Origin: Bacillota bacterium
Lineage (GTDB): Bacteria > Bacillota_A > Clostridia > Christensenellales > Aristaeellaceae
DNA: 45,706 nucleotides
Direction: 5' to 3'
Assembly (NCBI GenBank): GCA_023421735.1
Contig: JAEZSP010000038.1
Location: 1 to 45,706 of the forward strand
A program made the position numbers and the translations under genes. The notes below the pieces were generated by a model, which was not told the DNA's origin, did not search any database, and was given only the letters and a program-made list of their open reading frames with translations. Each line of letters starts with the position of its first letter. Within the stretch, counting starts at the first letter, position 1. Shown here piece after piece: positions 1 through 12,825 of the stretch.

Positions 1-127
1 GCGCATGGCCCTGCTGCGACAGCGCCATCGTGATCGCCGCCGTCAGCGTCGTCTTGCCATGGTCGACGTGGCCGATCGTGCCGATGTTCACGTGCGGCTT
101 ATTGCGCTCGAATTTTGCCTTCGCCAT
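1..127 (-). CDS. tuf: Elongation factor Tu, N-terminal fragment (cut by window edge)
   Basis: EF-Tu delivers aminoacyl-tRNA to the ribosomal A site in the cytoplasm. Only the first 42 codons are present; the gene runs off the left edge. The start of the protein reads [20 protein letters not shown] and continues into the P-loop GHVDHGKT, both typical of EF-Tu. A GGAGGA ribosome binding site lies just upstream of the ATG. It follows fusA by 18 bases, in the usual str-operon order, and no promoter is visible in the gap, so it is probably co-transcribed with fusA. Confidence 0.97.
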   Translation of the reverse strand, partial: MAKAKFERNKPHVNIGTIGHVDHGKTTLTAAITMALSQQGHA

Positions 128-145
128 AACTCATTCCTCCAAATC

Positions 146-2224
<2,079 letters not shown>

Positions 2225-2286
2225 AGTCAGTATCCTACCTTTTACTTATGTCAGAATTTTGTTAAGCGCTTTATAACTTACAAAGG

Positions 2287-2314
2287 GCTGCTTAAGTCGT
2301 CGTGCTCAAGCAGC
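2287..2314 (-). other. Intercistronic hairpin between rpsG and fusA
   Basis: On the minus strand the arms GCTGCTTGAG and CTTAAGCAGC pair over 10 positions (one G-U) around an 8-base loop. No U-tract follows. It sits 22 bases after the rpsG stop and about 60 bases before fusA. It may be a processing or partial-termination site that tunes fusA/tuf against ribosomal protein synthesis; this is inference. Confidence 0.6.
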
Positions 2315-2336
2315 TCTTGCAGATTGGCGCCTTTTG

Positions 2337-2807
2337 TTACCAGCGATAATGCGCGAAAGCCTTGTTCGCCTCGGCCATCTTGTGCATATCTTCACGCCGT
2401 TTCACGGCGTTACCGGCATTGTTGGCTGCATCGAGAATTTCGCCAGCCAGCCGATCCGACATGCTGCGCTCGCCGCGCCTGCGCGCGAAGGACACCAGCC
2501 ACCTGAGTGCCAAAGTCTGCCTGCGCTCCGGGCGAATCTCGATCGGCACCTGATACGTGGTACCGCCGACGCGGCGCGCCTTGACCTCAAGGGAAGGCAT
2601 GATGTTTGCGATCGCGGCATCGAAGACCTCGGTGGCCTCCTTGCCGGTTTTCTGGGCGACCATATCGAAAGCTTCATAGCACACGGACTGCGCGACACCG
2701 CGCTTTCCGTCATACATGATCTGATTGATCAGTTTTGTCACGATCTGCGTTCCGTATACGGGATCGGGCAGAACGTCTCTCTTGGGGATAAATCCACGTC
2801 TGGGCAT
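2337..2807 (-). CDS. rpsG: 30S ribosomal protein S7
   Basis: S7 nucleates assembly of the 30S head by binding the 3' domain of 16S rRNA. The 156-residue product begins [16 protein letters not shown] and has the family's [13 protein letters not shown] segment and C-terminal [15 protein letters not shown]. The reading frame is open further upstream, but the chosen ATG is preceded by GGGAGGGA at good spacing and gives the standard length. It follows rpsL after an unusually long spacer of 287 bases (2808-3094), in which I see no gene. Confidence 0.98.
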   Translation of the reverse strand: MPRRGFIPKRDVLPDPVYGTQIVTKLINQIMYDGKRGVAQSVCYEAFDMVAQKTGKEATEVFDAAIANIMPSLEVKARRVGGTTYQVPIEIRPERRQTLALRWLVSFARRRGERSMSDRLAGEILDAANNAGNAVKRREDMHKMAEANKAFAHYRW

Positions 2808-3094
2808 CGTATGTCCCTCCCAAAATTGGTGATAGCGTTCATGAAACTGAGAAACGGGCGAACGCTTTGCAAAAGTTGGCGCTCTTGCATGCGCCCGGAC
2901 GCGCGTTTTCGTTCGGAAGCCCCCGTTCCTTGGGTCTTCCTCGGTACTCACCGCAATCCGGTTTCGCCACGGCACGCCGCTTGAATGGAATATTCATGCG
3001 GAGCGGTCGCCAGATGATTGCCTTATGCGGCATGCCCCTGGCGACTTGGCTTGCCATGGGCAAACCAACCGACGAACCTTTGCGAAAAAGGCTC

Positions 3095-3469
3095 CTACTT
3101 CTTGGGCTTCTTCGCGCCGTAGAGGGAACGGCTCTGCATGCGCTTTGCAACGCCCGCCGCGTCAAGCGCGCCACGAACGATGTGATAGCGAACGCCCGGC
3201 AGGTCGCGCACTTTGCCGCCGCGAATGAGGACGACGGAGTGCTCCTGCAGGTTGTGGCCGATGCCGGGAATGTAGCAAGTGCCCTCAATTTGATTTGTCA
3301 GGCGCACGCGCGCAATTTTGCGCAACGCGGAATTCGGCTTCTTGGGCGTCTGCGTCTTAACAGACAGACAAACACCACGCTTCTGCGGACAATTCTGCAG
3401 AATCGGCGAATTCGACTTGTATGTGACCTGATCCCTACCCTTGCGGATCAACTGATTGATCGTCGGCAT
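3095..3469 (-). CDS. rpsL: 30S ribosomal protein S12
   Basis: S12 lies at the decoding centre and controls accuracy. The 124-residue protein begins [13 protein letters not shown]. It contains the invariant [11 protein letters not shown] segment with wild-type lysines at the sites where streptomycin resistance arises, followed by [14 protein letters not shown] and the [12 protein letters not shown] loop. The frame is open upstream, but this ATG gives the family start and length. It follows the L7Ae-like gene by 73 bases on the same strand. Nothing suggests an antibiotic-resistant allele. Confidence 0.98.
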   Translation of the reverse strand: MPTINQLIRKGRDQVTYKSNSPILQNCPQKRGVCLSVKTQTPKKPNSALRKIARVRLTNQIEGTCYIPGIGHNLQEHSVVLIRGGKVRDLPGVRYHIVRGALDAAGVAKRMQSRSLYGAKKPKK

Positions 3470-3542
3470 TGAGTAGTTGAACCTCCTGATGTGCTTCATT
3501 TTGCATTCTATACAACTTCCGCAACCCTGGAAGAGTGATAGC

Positions 3543-3788
3543 CTAGGCCTTCCGGAGTCCCGCTGCGGCGGTCTTGACTTCAACGCCGCATGCCTTGCCA
3601 AGTTCCTTCATTTCGGGAACGACAATGAGCTTCGCTCCCGCCCGTTCGCTCGCTTCGGCAACCTGCGTGCGAATGAACATTTCGGCGTCGTCTGCAAGAT
3701 ACACGGTTGCGATCTCGCCCGCCGCCAGCGCCTTCAAGAGTCTGCGCGTGCCGACCACCTTGCGATTGTCGTCCAGCTTCTCCATCAT
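3543..3788 (-). CDS. rplGB: L7Ae/L30e/S12e/Gadd45-family RNA-binding protein (RplGB/YbxF type)
   Basis: Small K-turn-binding protein of the L7Ae family, found in Bacillota between rpoC and rpsL. The 81 residues include the family core: [23 protein letters not shown], followed by the beta-strand [16 protein letters not shown] and a short C-terminal tail. Two consecutive ATG codons (MMEKL) follow a GAGGAGGTG ribosome binding site; either could start translation. In Bacillus the homologue binds K-turn RNAs in vitro and is not essential. Here its role is inferred only from family and position. Confidence 0.9.
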   Translation of the reverse strand: MMEKLDDNRKVVGTRRLLKALAAGEIATVYLADDAEMFIRTQVAEASERAGAKLIVVPEMKELGKACGVEVKTAAAGLRKA

Positions 3789-3802
3789 CAGGGCACCTCC
3801 TC

Positions 3803-3832
3803 AAATTACCACGCCACAAGGTGGCATGTCAA
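3803..3832 (-). promoter_or_regulatory. Candidate promoter ahead of rplGB-rpsL-rpsG-fusA-tuf
   Basis: On the minus strand TTGACA (3832-3827) and TAATTT (3808-3803) are separated by 18 bases. The spacer holds a short palindrome, GCCAC-CTT-GTGGC. The -10 directly abuts the GAGGAGG ribosome binding site, so a transcript started at the usual distance would lose most of it. It is either a near-leaderless promoter or a chance match. Confidence 0.35.
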
Positions 3833-3880
3833 GTAAAAATAGGTTAACGATCGGCCTTTGCGCCGCCAATTTCTGCCTCC

Positions 3881-3910
3881 CGATCGCCCGCGGGTTCCCG
3901 CGGGCGATCG
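3881..3910 (-). terminator. GC-rich hairpin after rpoC, no U-tract
   Basis: Perfect 13-bp stem (arms CGATCGCCCGCGG and CCGCGGGCGATCG, loop of four) 29 bases past the rpoC stop. It lacks the run of T expected of an intrinsic terminator, so it may attenuate or process read-through between rpoC and the ribosomal protein genes rather than terminate fully. Confidence 0.5.
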
Positions 3911-3939
3911 GAGCCGGTTCTGGGGGGGAGAAGGGGCCT

Positions 3940-6900
3940 TTAGTACGCCTCGTGGATTTCCACATCGCGATAGCGGCGCATGCCGGTACCGGCGGGGATT
4001 TGTTTGCCGATGATGACGTTCTCCTTGAGACCGAGGAGCGGATCGCTCTTCCCCTTGATGGCGGCCTCGGTGAGTACGCGGGTCGTCTCCTGGAAGGACG
4101 CGGCCGAGAGGAAGGACTCCGTGGCGAGCGCGGCCTTCGTGATGCCAAGCAGCACGCGCTTCGCAGTCGCTGGGCGTCCGCCCGCCTCCATGGCTTTCCT
4201 GTTTTCCGTTTCGAAGCGGAACACGTCGACGAGTGCGCCGGGAAGGAGTTCCGTATCGTTGGATTCCTCGATCTTGACCTTGCGGAGCATCTGCCTGACG
4301 ATCACTTCGATGTGCTTGTCGGCGATCTCGATGCCCTGACGGCGATAAACCGACTGGACTTCCTTGACGAGGTAGTCCTGAACGGCCTTGATGCCCAGGA
4401 TGCGCAGAAGATCCGAAGGATTGATGGAACCCTCAATCAGCTCGTCGCCCGCGCGGACGACATCGCCGTCCTCCACTTTGAGCTTCGCGCCGTAGTTAAT
4501 CGGGTATTTTTTGGTCTCGGCCTCGTTGGCCTGAGAGGCGATGACGAGCTCGCGCCGCTTCTTCGCATCCTGTGCGATGTGCACAACGCCCGAGATTTCG
4601 GCAAGGGACGCCTCGCGCTTGGGCTTTCTCGCTTCAAAGAGCTCCTCGACGCGGGGAAGACCCTGCGTGATGTCCTCGCCGGTGGCGACGCCGCCGGTGT
4701 GGAACGTGCGCATTGTAAGCTGCGTGCCGGGCTCGCCGATGGACTGTGCGGCAATGATGCCGACCGCCTCGCCGACGTCCACGATGAGACCGTTGGTCAT
4801 GTTCGCGCCATAGCACCTTGCGCATACGCCGATGGGCGCCTGGCAGGTGAGGACGCTTCTGATGGAGACTTCCTTGTAACCGCACTTCACGATGCGGGCA
4901 GCGATGTCATGGGTAATGAGGTCGTTGACCTCCACGATAACCTCGCCCGTCTCCGGATCGGTCAGCTGCTCGGCAGCCATGCGTCCGCGGATGCGGTCTT
5001 CCAATCCCTCGATGACCTCGCCTTCCTCGGTGATGTCGGAGACCTTGAGGCCGCGTACTTTTTCACCGCGCGAAGCAAAACAATCGATCTCGCGCACGAT
5101 GTTATCCTGCGACACGTCCACAAGACGACGGGTCATATAGCCCGAGTCTGCCGTCTTGAGTGCGGTATCGGCAAGAGACTTGCGCGAACCGTGTGACGAG
5201 AGGAAGAATTCGAGAACAGAGAGGCCTTCTCGGAAGTTTGCGCGAATCGGCAGCTCGATGATCTTGCCGGACGGCGAGGCCATAAGGCCGCGCATGCCAG
5301 CGAGCTGGCGAATCTGGTTGACGGAACCGCGCGCGCCGGAATCCGCCATCATGTTGATGGGGTTATAGCGGTCGAGCGAATCCATCACCTGCTTGGTGAC
5401 GTCGTTGGTCGCCTGCTCCCAGATGCGGATGATCGAGGTATATCGCTCGTTCTCGGAAAGACGGCCGCGCTTAAACTCGCGCTCGATCCGGTGCACCTGC
5501 TGCTCGGCGTCTGCGAGAATGGTCTTTTTGGACTCCGGCACGATAATATCCGCAACCGAGACGGTGAGCGCGCCGCGGGTCGAGAATTTATAACCCAAAG
5601 CCTTGATGTTGTCGAGCATCTGCGCGGTCTGGGTAACGCCGTGCGTGCGATAGCACATATCGATCATCTTACCCAGCTGCTTTTTGCCGACGACTTCATC
5701 AATTTCAAGGGCAAACATTTCGTCGGGCGTGGTGCGCGGCTTCCCGCCCATGTCCTGCGGGATGGCCATGTTGAAGATCAGACGGCCGATCGATGTTTCG
5801 ACGGTCTTATCATATTCCTTGCCCGCAAACGTCCGCTTCATGCGGATATAGCAGCGCGCCTGCAGCGACAGGTTCCCCGTGTCGTAGGCCATGAGCGCCT
5901 CGTCGATGTCCGAAAAGCGCATCCCTTCGCCCTTTTCGCCATCGCGGACGATGGTCAGATAATAGCAGCCCAGAACCATGTCCTGCGTGGGGCTCACAAC
6001 GGGCTTCCCGTCCTGGGGCTTGAGGATGTTGTTGGCAGAGAGCATCAGGAACCGCGCCTCCGCCTGCGCCTCCATGGAAAGCGGGACATGCACGGCCATC
6101 TGGTCACCGTCAAAGTCCGCGTTGAACGCGGTACAGCACAGGGGGTGAAGCTTCAGCGCCTTGCCCTCAACGAGGATCGGCTCAAACGCCTGAATGCCCA
6201 GGCGGTGGAGCGTCGGCGCGCGGTTGAGCATGACCGGGTGATCCTTGATCACCGATTCGAGCACGTCCCAGACCTCAGGCTTCACGCGCTCGACGGCGCG
6301 CTTCGCGGTCTTGACATTGACCGCCATGCCCTGATTGACGAGCCGCTCGATGACAAACGGCTTGAACAGCTCGAGCGCCATCTCCTTGGGGAGGCCGCAC
6401 TGATAGAGCTTGAGCGACGGGCCGACCACGATGACCGAACGGCCGGAGTAGTCGACGCGTTTGCCCAGGAGGTTCTGCCGGAAACGGCCCTGTTTGCCGC
6501 GCAAAAGATCCGAAAGGCTCTTGAGCTGGCGTCCGCCCGCACCCGTGACGGGACGTCCGCGGCGGCCGTTATCGATCAGCGCGTCGACCGCTTCCTGCAG
6601 CATGCGCTTTTCGTTTCTGACGATGATGTCCGGCGCGCCCATTTCGAGCATGCGCTTGAGGCGGTTATTGCGGTTGATGACCCTGCGGTACAGGTCGTTG
6701 AGGTCGGCGGTGGCGAAACGGCCGCCGTCGAGCTGCACCATGGGGCGCAATTCCGGCGGAATGACCGGCACCACATCGAGAATCATCCACTCGGGCTTGT
6801 TGCCGGACGTGCGGAATGCTTCCACAACCTCAAGCCGCTTGATGATGCGCTGACGCTTCTGACCCTCGCTGTCTCGCTTGGTCTCGCGGGCTGAAAGCTC

Positions 6901-7500
6901 CTCGAGATCCTGCTTGAGAGATTTGGACAGTTCTTCGAGATCGATCGTACGCAGCATTTCGCGCACGGCCTCTGCGCCGATGCCGACGCGGAACTCCCAG
7001 CCATTTTCCTCTGCCTGGATGCGCTTTTGCTGGTACTCGGTTTCCGAAAGGAGCTTAAACTGCTCCAGACCCGGCACCTCGCCCGCGTCAAGCACGATAT
7101 AGCTTGCAAAATAGAGCACCTGCTCCAGCGCGCGGGGGGAAATGTTGAGAAGGGTGCCCATGCGGCTGGGAATCCCCTTGAAATACCAGATGTGGGAAAC
7201 CGGCGCGGCCAGCTCGATGTGGCCCATGCGCTCGCGGCGCACCTTTTGCTTGGTCACCTCGACGCCGCACTTGTCGCAGATGACGCCCTTAAAGCGCGTC
7301 CTTTTATACTTTCCGCAGTTGCACTCCCAGTCCTTGGTGGGCCCGAAGATCCGCTCGCAGAAGAGTCCGTCGCGCTCAGGTTTGAGCGTGCGGTAGTTTA
7401 TGGTTTCGGCCTTCAACACCTCGCCGTGCGACCACTTGCGGATCTTCTCCGGGGAGGCAAGACCGATCTGAATGGAATCAAGATTTGTCAGTTCAAACAA
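3940..7500 (-). CDS. rpoC: DNA-directed RNA polymerase subunit beta'
   Basis: Catalytic beta' subunit of RNA polymerase, about 1186 residues. The N-terminal zinc-binding cysteines are visible in CNCGKYKR and CDKCGVEV. The active-site motif [12 protein letters not shown], which coordinates catalytic Mg, lies in the first half, and a second cysteine cluster ([18 protein letters not shown]) lies towards the C-terminus. The start is a TTG at 7500 giving [20 protein letters not shown], matching the family, with AAAGGAG eight bases upstream; the frame continues to another TTG at 7527 that lacks support. It follows rpoB by 41 bases, in one transcript. Confidence 0.97.
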   Translation of the reverse strand: MFELTNLDSIQIGLASPEKIRKWSHGEVLKAETINYRTLKPERDGLFCERIFGPTKDWECNCGKYKRTRFKGVICDKCGVEVTKQKVRRERMGHIELAAPVSHIWYFKGIPSRMGTLLNISPRALEQVLYFASYIVLDAGEVPGLEQFKLLSETEYQQKRIQAEENGWEFRVGIGAEAVREMLRTIDLEELSKSLKQDLEELSARETKRDSEGQKRQRIIKRLEVVEAFRTSGNKPEWMILDVVPVIPPELRPMVQLDGGRFATADLNDLYRRVINRNNRLKRMLEMGAPDIIVRNEKRMLQEAVDALIDNGRRGRPVTGAGGRQLKSLSDLLRGKQGRFRQNLLGKRVDYSGRSVIVVGPSLKLYQCGLPKEMALELFKPFVIERLVNQGMAVNVKTAKRAVERVKPEVWDVLESVIKDHPVMLNRAPTLHRLGIQAFEPILVEGKALKLHPLCCTAFNADFDGDQMAVHVPLSMEAQAEARFLMLSANNILKPQDGKPVVSPTQDMVLGCYYLTIVRDGEKGEGMRFSDIDEALMAYDTGNLSLQARCYIRMKRTFAGKEYDKTVETSIGRLIFNMAIPQDMGGKPRTTPDEMFALEIDEVVGKKQLGKMIDMCYRTHGVTQTAQMLDNIKALGYKFSTRGALTVSVADIIVPESKKTILADAEQQVHRIEREFKRGRLSENERYTSIIRIWEQATNDVTKQVMDSLDRYNPINMMADSGARGSVNQIRQLAGMRGLMASPSGKIIELPIRANFREGLSVLEFFLSSHGSRKSLADTALKTADSGYMTRRLVDVSQDNIVREIDCFASRGEKVRGLKVSDITEEGEVIEGLEDRIRGRMAAEQLTDPETGEVIVEVNDLITHDIAARIVKCGYKEVSIRSVLTCQAPIGVCARCYGANMTNGLIVDVGEAVGIIAAQSIGEPGTQLTMRTFHTGGVATGEDITQGLPRVEELFEARKPKREASLAEISGVVHIAQDAKKRRELVIASQANEAETKKYPINYGAKLKVEDGDVVRAGDELIEGSINPSDLLRILGIKAVQDYLVKEVQSVYRRQGIEIADKHIEVIVRQMLRKVKIEESNDTELLPGALVDVFRFETENRKAMEAGGRPATAKRVLLGITKAALATESFLSAASFQETTRVLTEAAIKGKSDPLLGLKENVIIGKQIPAGTGMRRYRDVEIHEAY

Positions 7501-7541
7501 GGAGCTCTCTCCTTTCTGCCATGGCAATCAGCCCGCAGTCC

Positions 7542-10500
7542 TTAAAAATCGTCGTCGTCCAGTCCGAGATCGTCGTCCAAATCGAGTTCGTTGATGTCGA
7601 ATTCCTCGATGGAGGCGTCCTCTTCGCCCTCGGCGATGTCTTCCACAATCGCGCCCGGGGAGAGCTCCTCTGCCCTCTCGCTGTCGCGCTGCGGCTCGTC
7701 GTCGTCGAGTTCTTTGATCTCGATCTCGTTCTTCGCGGCATCGAGCACCTTGATGTCCAGCGCCAGCGACTGGAGTTCCTTGATCAGCACCTTGAAGGAC
7801 TCCGGCACGCCCGGATCGGGGATGTTCTCGCCCTTCACGATCGCCTCGTAGGTCTTGACGCGCCCGACGGTGTCGTCGGATTTCACGGTCAGGATTTCCT
7901 GCAGGACGTGGCTCGCGCCGTAAGCTTCGAGCGCCCAAACCTCCATCTCGCCGAAGCGCTGGCCGCCAAACTGGGCCTTGCCGCCGAGAGGCTGCTGGGT
8001 TACGAGCGAGTAGGGGCCGGTGGAACGCGCATGGATCTTATCATCGACGAGGTGATGGAGCTTCAGCATATACATGTAGCCAACCGTCACCGGGTTGTCA
8101 AAGGGATCGCCTGTGCGCCCGTCATAAAGCTGGATCTTGCCGGTCGGGTTGATGCCGCACTTGCCGAACTGGATCTTCGGCCTGCCCTTGTCGTCGTAGA
8201 GGGCTTCTTCGCCCAATTCGGTGGCTGCCATGTTCAGAACTTCCTGAATATCCTCCTCGCGTGCGCCATCAAACACCGGCGTGGCAACGTGCCAGCCAAG
8301 CGCCTTTGCGGCGAGACCCAGGTGAACCTCGAGAACCTGCCCGATGTTCATGCGGGACGGAACACCCAAGGGGTTCAAGACGATGTCGAGCGGCGTGCCA
8401 TCCGGCAGGAAGGGCATGTCCTCCTCGGGCAAGATGCGCGAAACGACGCCCTTGTTTCCGTGGCGGCCTGCCATTTTGTCGCCGACTGAAATCTTTCTCT
8501 TCTGCGCAATATACACGCGCACCATCTGGTTGACGCCCGGAGACAGCTCGTCGCGGTTTTCGCGGGTGAAGATCTTCACGTCCACGATGATGCCGAACTC
8601 GCCGTGCGGCACGCGCAGCGACGTATCGCGCACCTCGCGCGCCTTATCACCGAAGATCGCGCGCAGGAGGCGCTCCTCAGCAGTCAGTTCGGTTTCACCC
8701 TTGGGCGTGACCTTGCCGACCAGAATGTCGTTCGCGCGCACTTCCGCACCCACGCGGATGATGCCGTGCTCGTCGAGATCGCGCAGGGCGTCCTCGCCGA
8801 CGCCGGGGATATCGCGCGTGATTTCCTCCGGCCCGAGCTTGGTATCGCGCGCCTCGGACTCATACTCCTCGATGTGAATGGAGGTGTACACGTCGTCCTT
8901 GACGAGCCGCTCGGAAAGGAGGATAGCGTCCTCGTAGTTATAGCCTTCCCAGGTCATAAACGCGATCAGCACATTTCTGCCAAGGGCGATTTCGCCTTCG
9001 TCGGTCGACGGGCCGTCCGCGATGACCTGACCCTTTTTGATCTTTTCACCCTCCTTGACGAGGGGGTGCTGGTTGATGCAGGTGCCCTGGTTTGAGCGGG
9101 AGAATTTGGTCAGCTTCTGGGCATACTCGACGTTATCGGTGCCCACATAGCGCAGTTCCTCTGCGGTCACGCGGGTCATGATGCCGTCCACCTTGGCAAG
9201 GGCGACGACGCCGGAATCGCACGCGGCTTTATACTCGATGCCGGTGCCGACCAGAGGCGCTTCAGGAACCAGAAGCGGAACGCCCTGACGCTGCATGTTC
9301 GAACCCATCAGCGCGCGCGCGGCGTCATCATTCTCGAGAAAGGGAATCATGCCCGTCGCGACGGAAATGAGCTGACGCGGGGAGACGTCGACATAATCGA
9401 CGGCGTTTTTATCGATCTCGATGATCTCATCGCGGCGGCGCACGGTTACGCGCTCGTTGATGAAGAATCCGTTTTCATCGACCGGTTCGTTGGCCTGGGC
9501 GATGATGAACTGATCCTCTTCATCGGCGGTCATGTAGTCGTTTTCGTCGGTAAGGCGATGCGTTGCCGGATCGACACGCCGATAGGGCGCCTCGATAAAG
9601 CCATACTCGTTGATGCGCGCATAGGTTGCGAGCGAGCCGATGAGGCCGATGTTCGGACCTTCAGGCGTCTCGATCGGGCAGATGCGTCCATAGTGGGAAT
9701 AGTGAACGTCGCGCACCGCGAAGCTTGCGCGGTCGCGGTTCAAGCCGCCCGGGCCAAGCGCGGAGAGGCGCCTTTTGTGCGTCAGCTCCGCAAGCGGGTT
9801 CGGCTGATCCATGAACTGCGAAAGCTGGGAACTTCCGAAGAATTCCTTGATCGCCGCCGAAACGGGGCGGATGTTGATCAGATCCTGCGGGCGCACCTTG
9901 TCGAGGTCCTGGATCGCCATGCGTTCCTTGACCACGCGCTCGAGGCGCGACATGCCCACGCGAATCTGGTTCTGCAAAAGTTCGCCGACGCTGCGCAGGC
10001 GACGGTTACCCAGATGATCGATGTCGTCGATGGTGCCGAGTCCATGGAACAGCCCGAACTGATAGCTGACGGACGAGACGATGTCGTCCACGAGCACATG
10101 CTTGGGCATGAGCTTCGGCGCACTCTCGCGCAGCGCGTCGTTTAAGGGCATGCCATCCTCGCGCACGCGCTTTAACAGTTCAACAAGCGTCGGGATATGG
10201 ACGCGCTCGGAGAACGGCGCGATTTCTTCGTCGTATTCCGCGGCGACCTTCTGATCGAAGGAAGCGAGGAAGGGCTTGATGAAGGCAAAATGATTGCCAA
10301 TGACGCGCACAAAGTTGTTCTCCACAAGGAGCACGACCTCGTTAACGCCCGCGTTTTGCACCATTTCGGCTTCTTCGCGGGTAAGCACATGTCCGGCGGT
10401 AAAGAGCACCTCACCCGTGTAGGGGGAGACGACATCTTCACCCAATTCCTGATTGACAATCCGGTGCGCAACAGCAAGCTTCTTATTATATTTATAGCGG

Positions 10501-11348
10501 CCAACGTGCGCGAGGTCGTACCTCTTGGGATCGAAGAACAGGGAGTTGATGAGGCTGGTCGCCGAATCGACAGACGGCGGCTCGCCGGGACGCAGCTTAT
10601 TGTAGATCTCAATGAGCGCCTGATCCTTGCGGGATTTATAGCGAAGCTCGCCCTTGTCGTTGACGGACGGCGCATCGCGGGTAATGGTCGCGCTGACGCG
10701 CTCGTCATCGCCGAACAGGCGGATGATCTCCGCATCCGACTCGACGCCCATGGCGCGCAGAAGCACCGTAACGGGGAGCTTTCTCGCGCGGTCGATGCGC
10801 GCATAGACGACGCCGTTGGAATCGGTTTCATACTCAATCCACGCGCCGCGATTCGGAATCATCTGCGCGGAATAAAGATAGGAACCGGACTTATCGATGG
10901 AACGGGAGTAATACACGCCCGGAGAACGGACGAGCTGGGAAACGATGACGCGCTCCGCGCCGTTGATGATGAAGGTACCGTTCTCGGTCATGAGCGGGAA
11001 ATCGCCCATAAAGACCTCGGACTCCTTAATCTCGTGCGTATCGCGGTTGGTGAGCCTCACCGTCACCTTCAGAGGCGCCGCGTAGGTCGCGTCGCGCTCC
11101 TTGCACACATCCACGGAATACTTGGGCGCTTCGTCGAGCGAATAGTCCGTGAACTCGAGGATGAGGCTTTCTGAATAGTCCGTGATGGGCGAGACGTCCT
11201 GAAGCACCTCGCGCAAACCGTATTTCAGAAAACCCCGATAAGAGTTCTTCTGAATTTCGATCAGGTCCGGAACTTCCAAAGCCTCTTTGATGCGGGCGAA
11301 GCTCATGCGCGTTCGCTTGCCCATCTGAACCGGATTGGGTTTTGCCAT
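7542..11348 (-). CDS. rpoB: DNA-directed RNA polymerase subunit beta
   Basis: Beta subunit of RNA polymerase, 1268 residues. The rifampicin region is intact: [10 protein letters not shown] followed by [19 protein letters not shown], with the commonly mutated Asp, His and Ser in wild-type state (a Pro replaces an Asn just after MDQ). Other conserved parts are [14 protein letters not shown] and [12 protein letters not shown]. The C-terminal tail is strongly acidic (many Asp/Glu over the last 50 residues). The ATG is preceded by AGGGGTGAT. There is no rplL upstream on this strand: a divergent methyltransferase operon follows, so rpoB heads its own transcript. Confidence 0.98.
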   Translation of the reverse strand: MAKPNPVQMGKRTRMSFARIKEALEVPDLIEIQKNSYRGFLKYGLREVLQDVSPITDYSESLILEFTDYSLDEAPKYSVDVCKERDATYAAPLKVTVRLTNRDTHEIKESEVFMGDFPLMTENGTFIINGAERVIVSQLVRSPGVYYSRSIDKSGSYLYSAQMIPNRGAWIEYETDSNGVVYARIDRARKLPVTVLLRAMGVESDAEIIRLFGDDERVSATITRDAPSVNDKGELRYKSRKDQALIEIYNKLRPGEPPSVDSATSLINSLFFDPKRYDLAHVGRYKYNKKLAVAHRIVNQELGEDVVSPYTGEVLFTAGHVLTREEAEMVQNAGVNEVVLLVENNFVRVIGNHFAFIKPFLASFDQKVAAEYDEEIAPFSERVHIPTLVELLKRVREDGMPLNDALRESAPKLMPKHVLVDDIVSSVSYQFGLFHGLGTIDDIDHLGNRRLRSVGELLQNQIRVGMSRLERVVKERMAIQDLDKVRPQDLINIRPVSAAIKEFFGSSQLSQFMDQPNPLAELTHKRRLSALGPGGLNRDRASFAVRDVHYSHYGRICPIETPEGPNIGLIGSLATYARINEYGFIEAPYRRVDPATHRLTDENDYMTADEEDQFIIAQANEPVDENGFFINERVTVRRRDEIIEIDKNAVDYVDVSPRQLISVATGMIPFLENDDAARALMGSNMQRQGVPLLVPEAPLVGTGIEYKAACDSGVVALAKVDGIMTRVTAEELRYVGTDNVEYAQKLTKFSRSNQGTCINQHPLVKEGEKIKKGQVIADGPSTDEGEIALGRNVLIAFMTWEGYNYEDAILLSERLVKDDVYTSIHIEEYESEARDTKLGPEEITRDIPGVGEDALRDLDEHGIIRVGAEVRANDILVGKVTPKGETELTAEERLLRAIFGDKAREVRDTSLRVPHGEFGIIVDVKIFTRENRDELSPGVNQMVRVYIAQKRKISVGDKMAGRHGNKGVVSRILPEEDMPFLPDGTPLDIVLNPLGVPSRMNIGQVLEVHLGLAAKALGWHVATPVFDGAREEDIQEVLNMAATELGEEALYDDKGRPKIQFGKCGINPTGKIQLYDGRTGDPFDNPVTVGYMYMLKLHHLVDDKIHARSTGPYSLVTQQPLGGKAQFGGQRFGEMEVWALEAYGASHVLQEILTVKSDDTVGRVKTYEAIVKGENIPDPGVPESFKVLIKELQSLALDIKVLDAAKNEIEIKELDDDEPQRDSERAEELSPGAIVEDIAEGEEDASIEEFDINELDLDDDLGLDDDDF

Positions 11349-11499
11349 ACCCTATATCACCCCTGTCTTGTCGCCTGATGACCCGTCGGGTCGGAAGGTT
11401 AAATATTCGAAACATTCGCGCGTTTGGGGACGCATTCAAGGCAAATGGAGCGCCTTTTCCCGCGAAAGCGGATTTTCGTCTATACTAGCGCAATTTAAT

Positions 11500-11528
11500 A
11501 TAATAGCACACATGTTTTTTACTGTCAA
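11500..11528 (-). promoter_or_regulatory. SigA-type promoter of rpoB
   Basis: On the minus strand TTGACA (11528-11523), a 17-base spacer and TATTAT (11505-11500), with an extended -10 TGC directly before it. It predicts a leader of about 145 bases ahead of rpoB. The leader has small inverted repeats (GACCCGACGGGTC) but no structure I recognise. Confidence 0.8.
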
Positions 11529-11670
11529 CCTGCTCATCCCCCTATTTTGGGCAATTTTCGGAATATTTAACAATGATGCATGCGTTTTAACGGAAAAGCG
11601 CCGAAACAGATGAGGTTTTTTTCATGCATATTATTATCCAAATTGAATTGAATCCTGCATATTTCTTTGT

Positions 11671-11698
11671 TTGCAAGGCGCGGCGGATGTGATATAAT
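11671..11698 (+). promoter_or_regulatory. Promoter of the methyltransferase-rpiB-GH4 operon
   Basis: TTGCAA (11671-11676), 16-base spacer and TATAAT (11693-11698), with an extended -10 TGA. It is divergent from the rpoB promoter about 140 bases away. The intervening sequence is AT-rich and holds no gene. Confidence 0.7.
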
Positions 11699-11752
11699 TG
11701 TCAGGGGTATTCATGCGCGTTTGCACTGTCGCGGCGAAGCGGGGGTGGTTTT

Positions 11753-12385
11753 GTGGCCGACAGGATCCATTATTTCTTTGAAACGGATGCTGCGCAATAT
11801 GAAGCGCACGCTTCCAGCCACGCCGATTTGGGCGATGAACTTTATCAGGAGACTGCGAAGGCGCTTTCCCTGAAGGGCGCGTCGCTTCTGCTTGATCTTT
11901 GGTGCTGCACGGGACGCGAACTGGACGAGATCATGAAAAAATCACCGTGGGTCAGCGTCACGGGAATGGACCCTTCCCCCGCGCGTCTGGCCAAATTGCT
12001 CGCAAAGCCATATGCGTCTCGGCTTACGTTGCTCAACTGCGACATCCGCGTCGCCCCCTTTGGAAAGGCGATCTACGACGGCGCGGTGGCCGTGATGACG
12101 ATGCATCATTATATGGACGCGGACAGGCTGGCAATTTATCAGAAGATTTTTGAGGCGCTTCATGTAGGTGGGCGCTATGTCGAAACCGACATGGTCGCGG
12201 CGGATGAGGCGGAGGAGGCTGCGTTTCGCGCAGATTGGCGCCCCAACGACGCCGCGCATTGCGAATTGCCGATTACGGCGAATAAAATCGAAGCGCTATT
12301 ACGCGAGGCCGGCTTTTTGCACGTCGAGCGGCGCATGGATCAAATGAACCGGGCTATCTTTGTAGCCGGAAAGGAACCAATATGA
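11753..12385 (+). CDS. Class I SAM-dependent methyltransferase-like protein with degenerate motif I
   Basis: A 210-residue Rossmann-type methyltransferase. The expected SAM-binding glycine loop reads DLWCCTG at residues 48-54, where the family has D-x-G-x-G-x-G: two glycines are replaced by Trp and Cys. Motif II is recognisable (VTGMDPSPARL, Asp73), as are later strands (GAVAVMTMHHYMD, HVGGRYVETDM). The GTG start at 11753 follows GGGGGTGG. The stop overlaps the rpiB start by four bases (ATGA), suggesting translational coupling. The substrate is unknown; the protein may bind SAM weakly or have another role. Confidence 0.75.
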   Translation: MADRIHYFFETDAAQYEAHASSHADLGDELYQETAKALSLKGASLLLDLWCCTGRELDEIMKKSPWVSVTGMDPSPARLAKLLAKPYASRLTLLNCDIRVAPFGKAIYDGAVAVMTMHHYMDADRLAIYQKIFEALHVGGRYVETDMVAADEAEEAAFRADWRPNDAAHCELPITANKIEALLREAGFLHVERRMDQMNRAIFVAGKEPI

Positions 12386-12822
12386 AAATCGCGTTTGGAA
12401 GCGATCACGCGGGACTCGATTACAAAGAAATGCTCCTTGCGCATGCGCGCGAACTGGGGCACGAAGTCGTCGATCTGGGAACACATTCAAAAGAGAGCTG
12501 CGACTATCCGATCTACGGACATGCGGTCGCACAGGCGGTCAAAAATGGCGAGGCGGACAGGGGCGTTCTCGTATGCGGCACCGGCTTTGGGATATCCCTT
12601 GCGGCAAACCGCATGGCTGGGATACGCTGCGTCAATGCATCTGAGGAACTGACCGTCCAAATGGCGCGCAGGCACAACGACGCAAACATGTTGTCTGTCG
12701 GCGAGCGCATCGTGGGACGGGATAAGGCAATCAGCCTTCTGGGGACTTTTCTTTCGACTGAATTTGACGGCGGTCGCCATGCGCGCCGCGTCAACATGAT
12801 AGACACATTCAGGGAGGATTGA
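12382..12822 (+). CDS. rpiB: Ribose-5-phosphate isomerase B
   Basis: Interconverts ribose 5-phosphate and ribulose 5-phosphate in the pentose phosphate pathway (some homologues act on allose 6-phosphate). The 146-residue protein begins MKIAFGSDHAGLDYK, with Asp8 and His9, the catalytic cysteine loop VLVCGTGFGIS (Cys65) and the RRHNDANMLS segment (His98, Asn99) typical of the RpiB/LacAB family. It is coupled to the methyltransferase by ATGA and followed after three bases by the GH4 gene, so the operon looks devoted to sugar use. Confidence 0.92.
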   Translation: MKIAFGSDHAGLDYKEMLLAHARELGHEVVDLGTHSKESCDYPIYGHAVAQAVKNGEADRGVLVCGTGFGISLAANRMAGIRCVNASEELTVQMARRHNDANMLSVGERIVGRDKAISLLGTFLSTEFDGGRHARRVNMIDTFRED

Positions 12823-12825
12823 CCA

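Noticed and set aside
3574..6894. Long plus-strand frames opposite rpoC
   Set aside because: Antisense to rpoC, without ribosome binding sites or recognisable domains.
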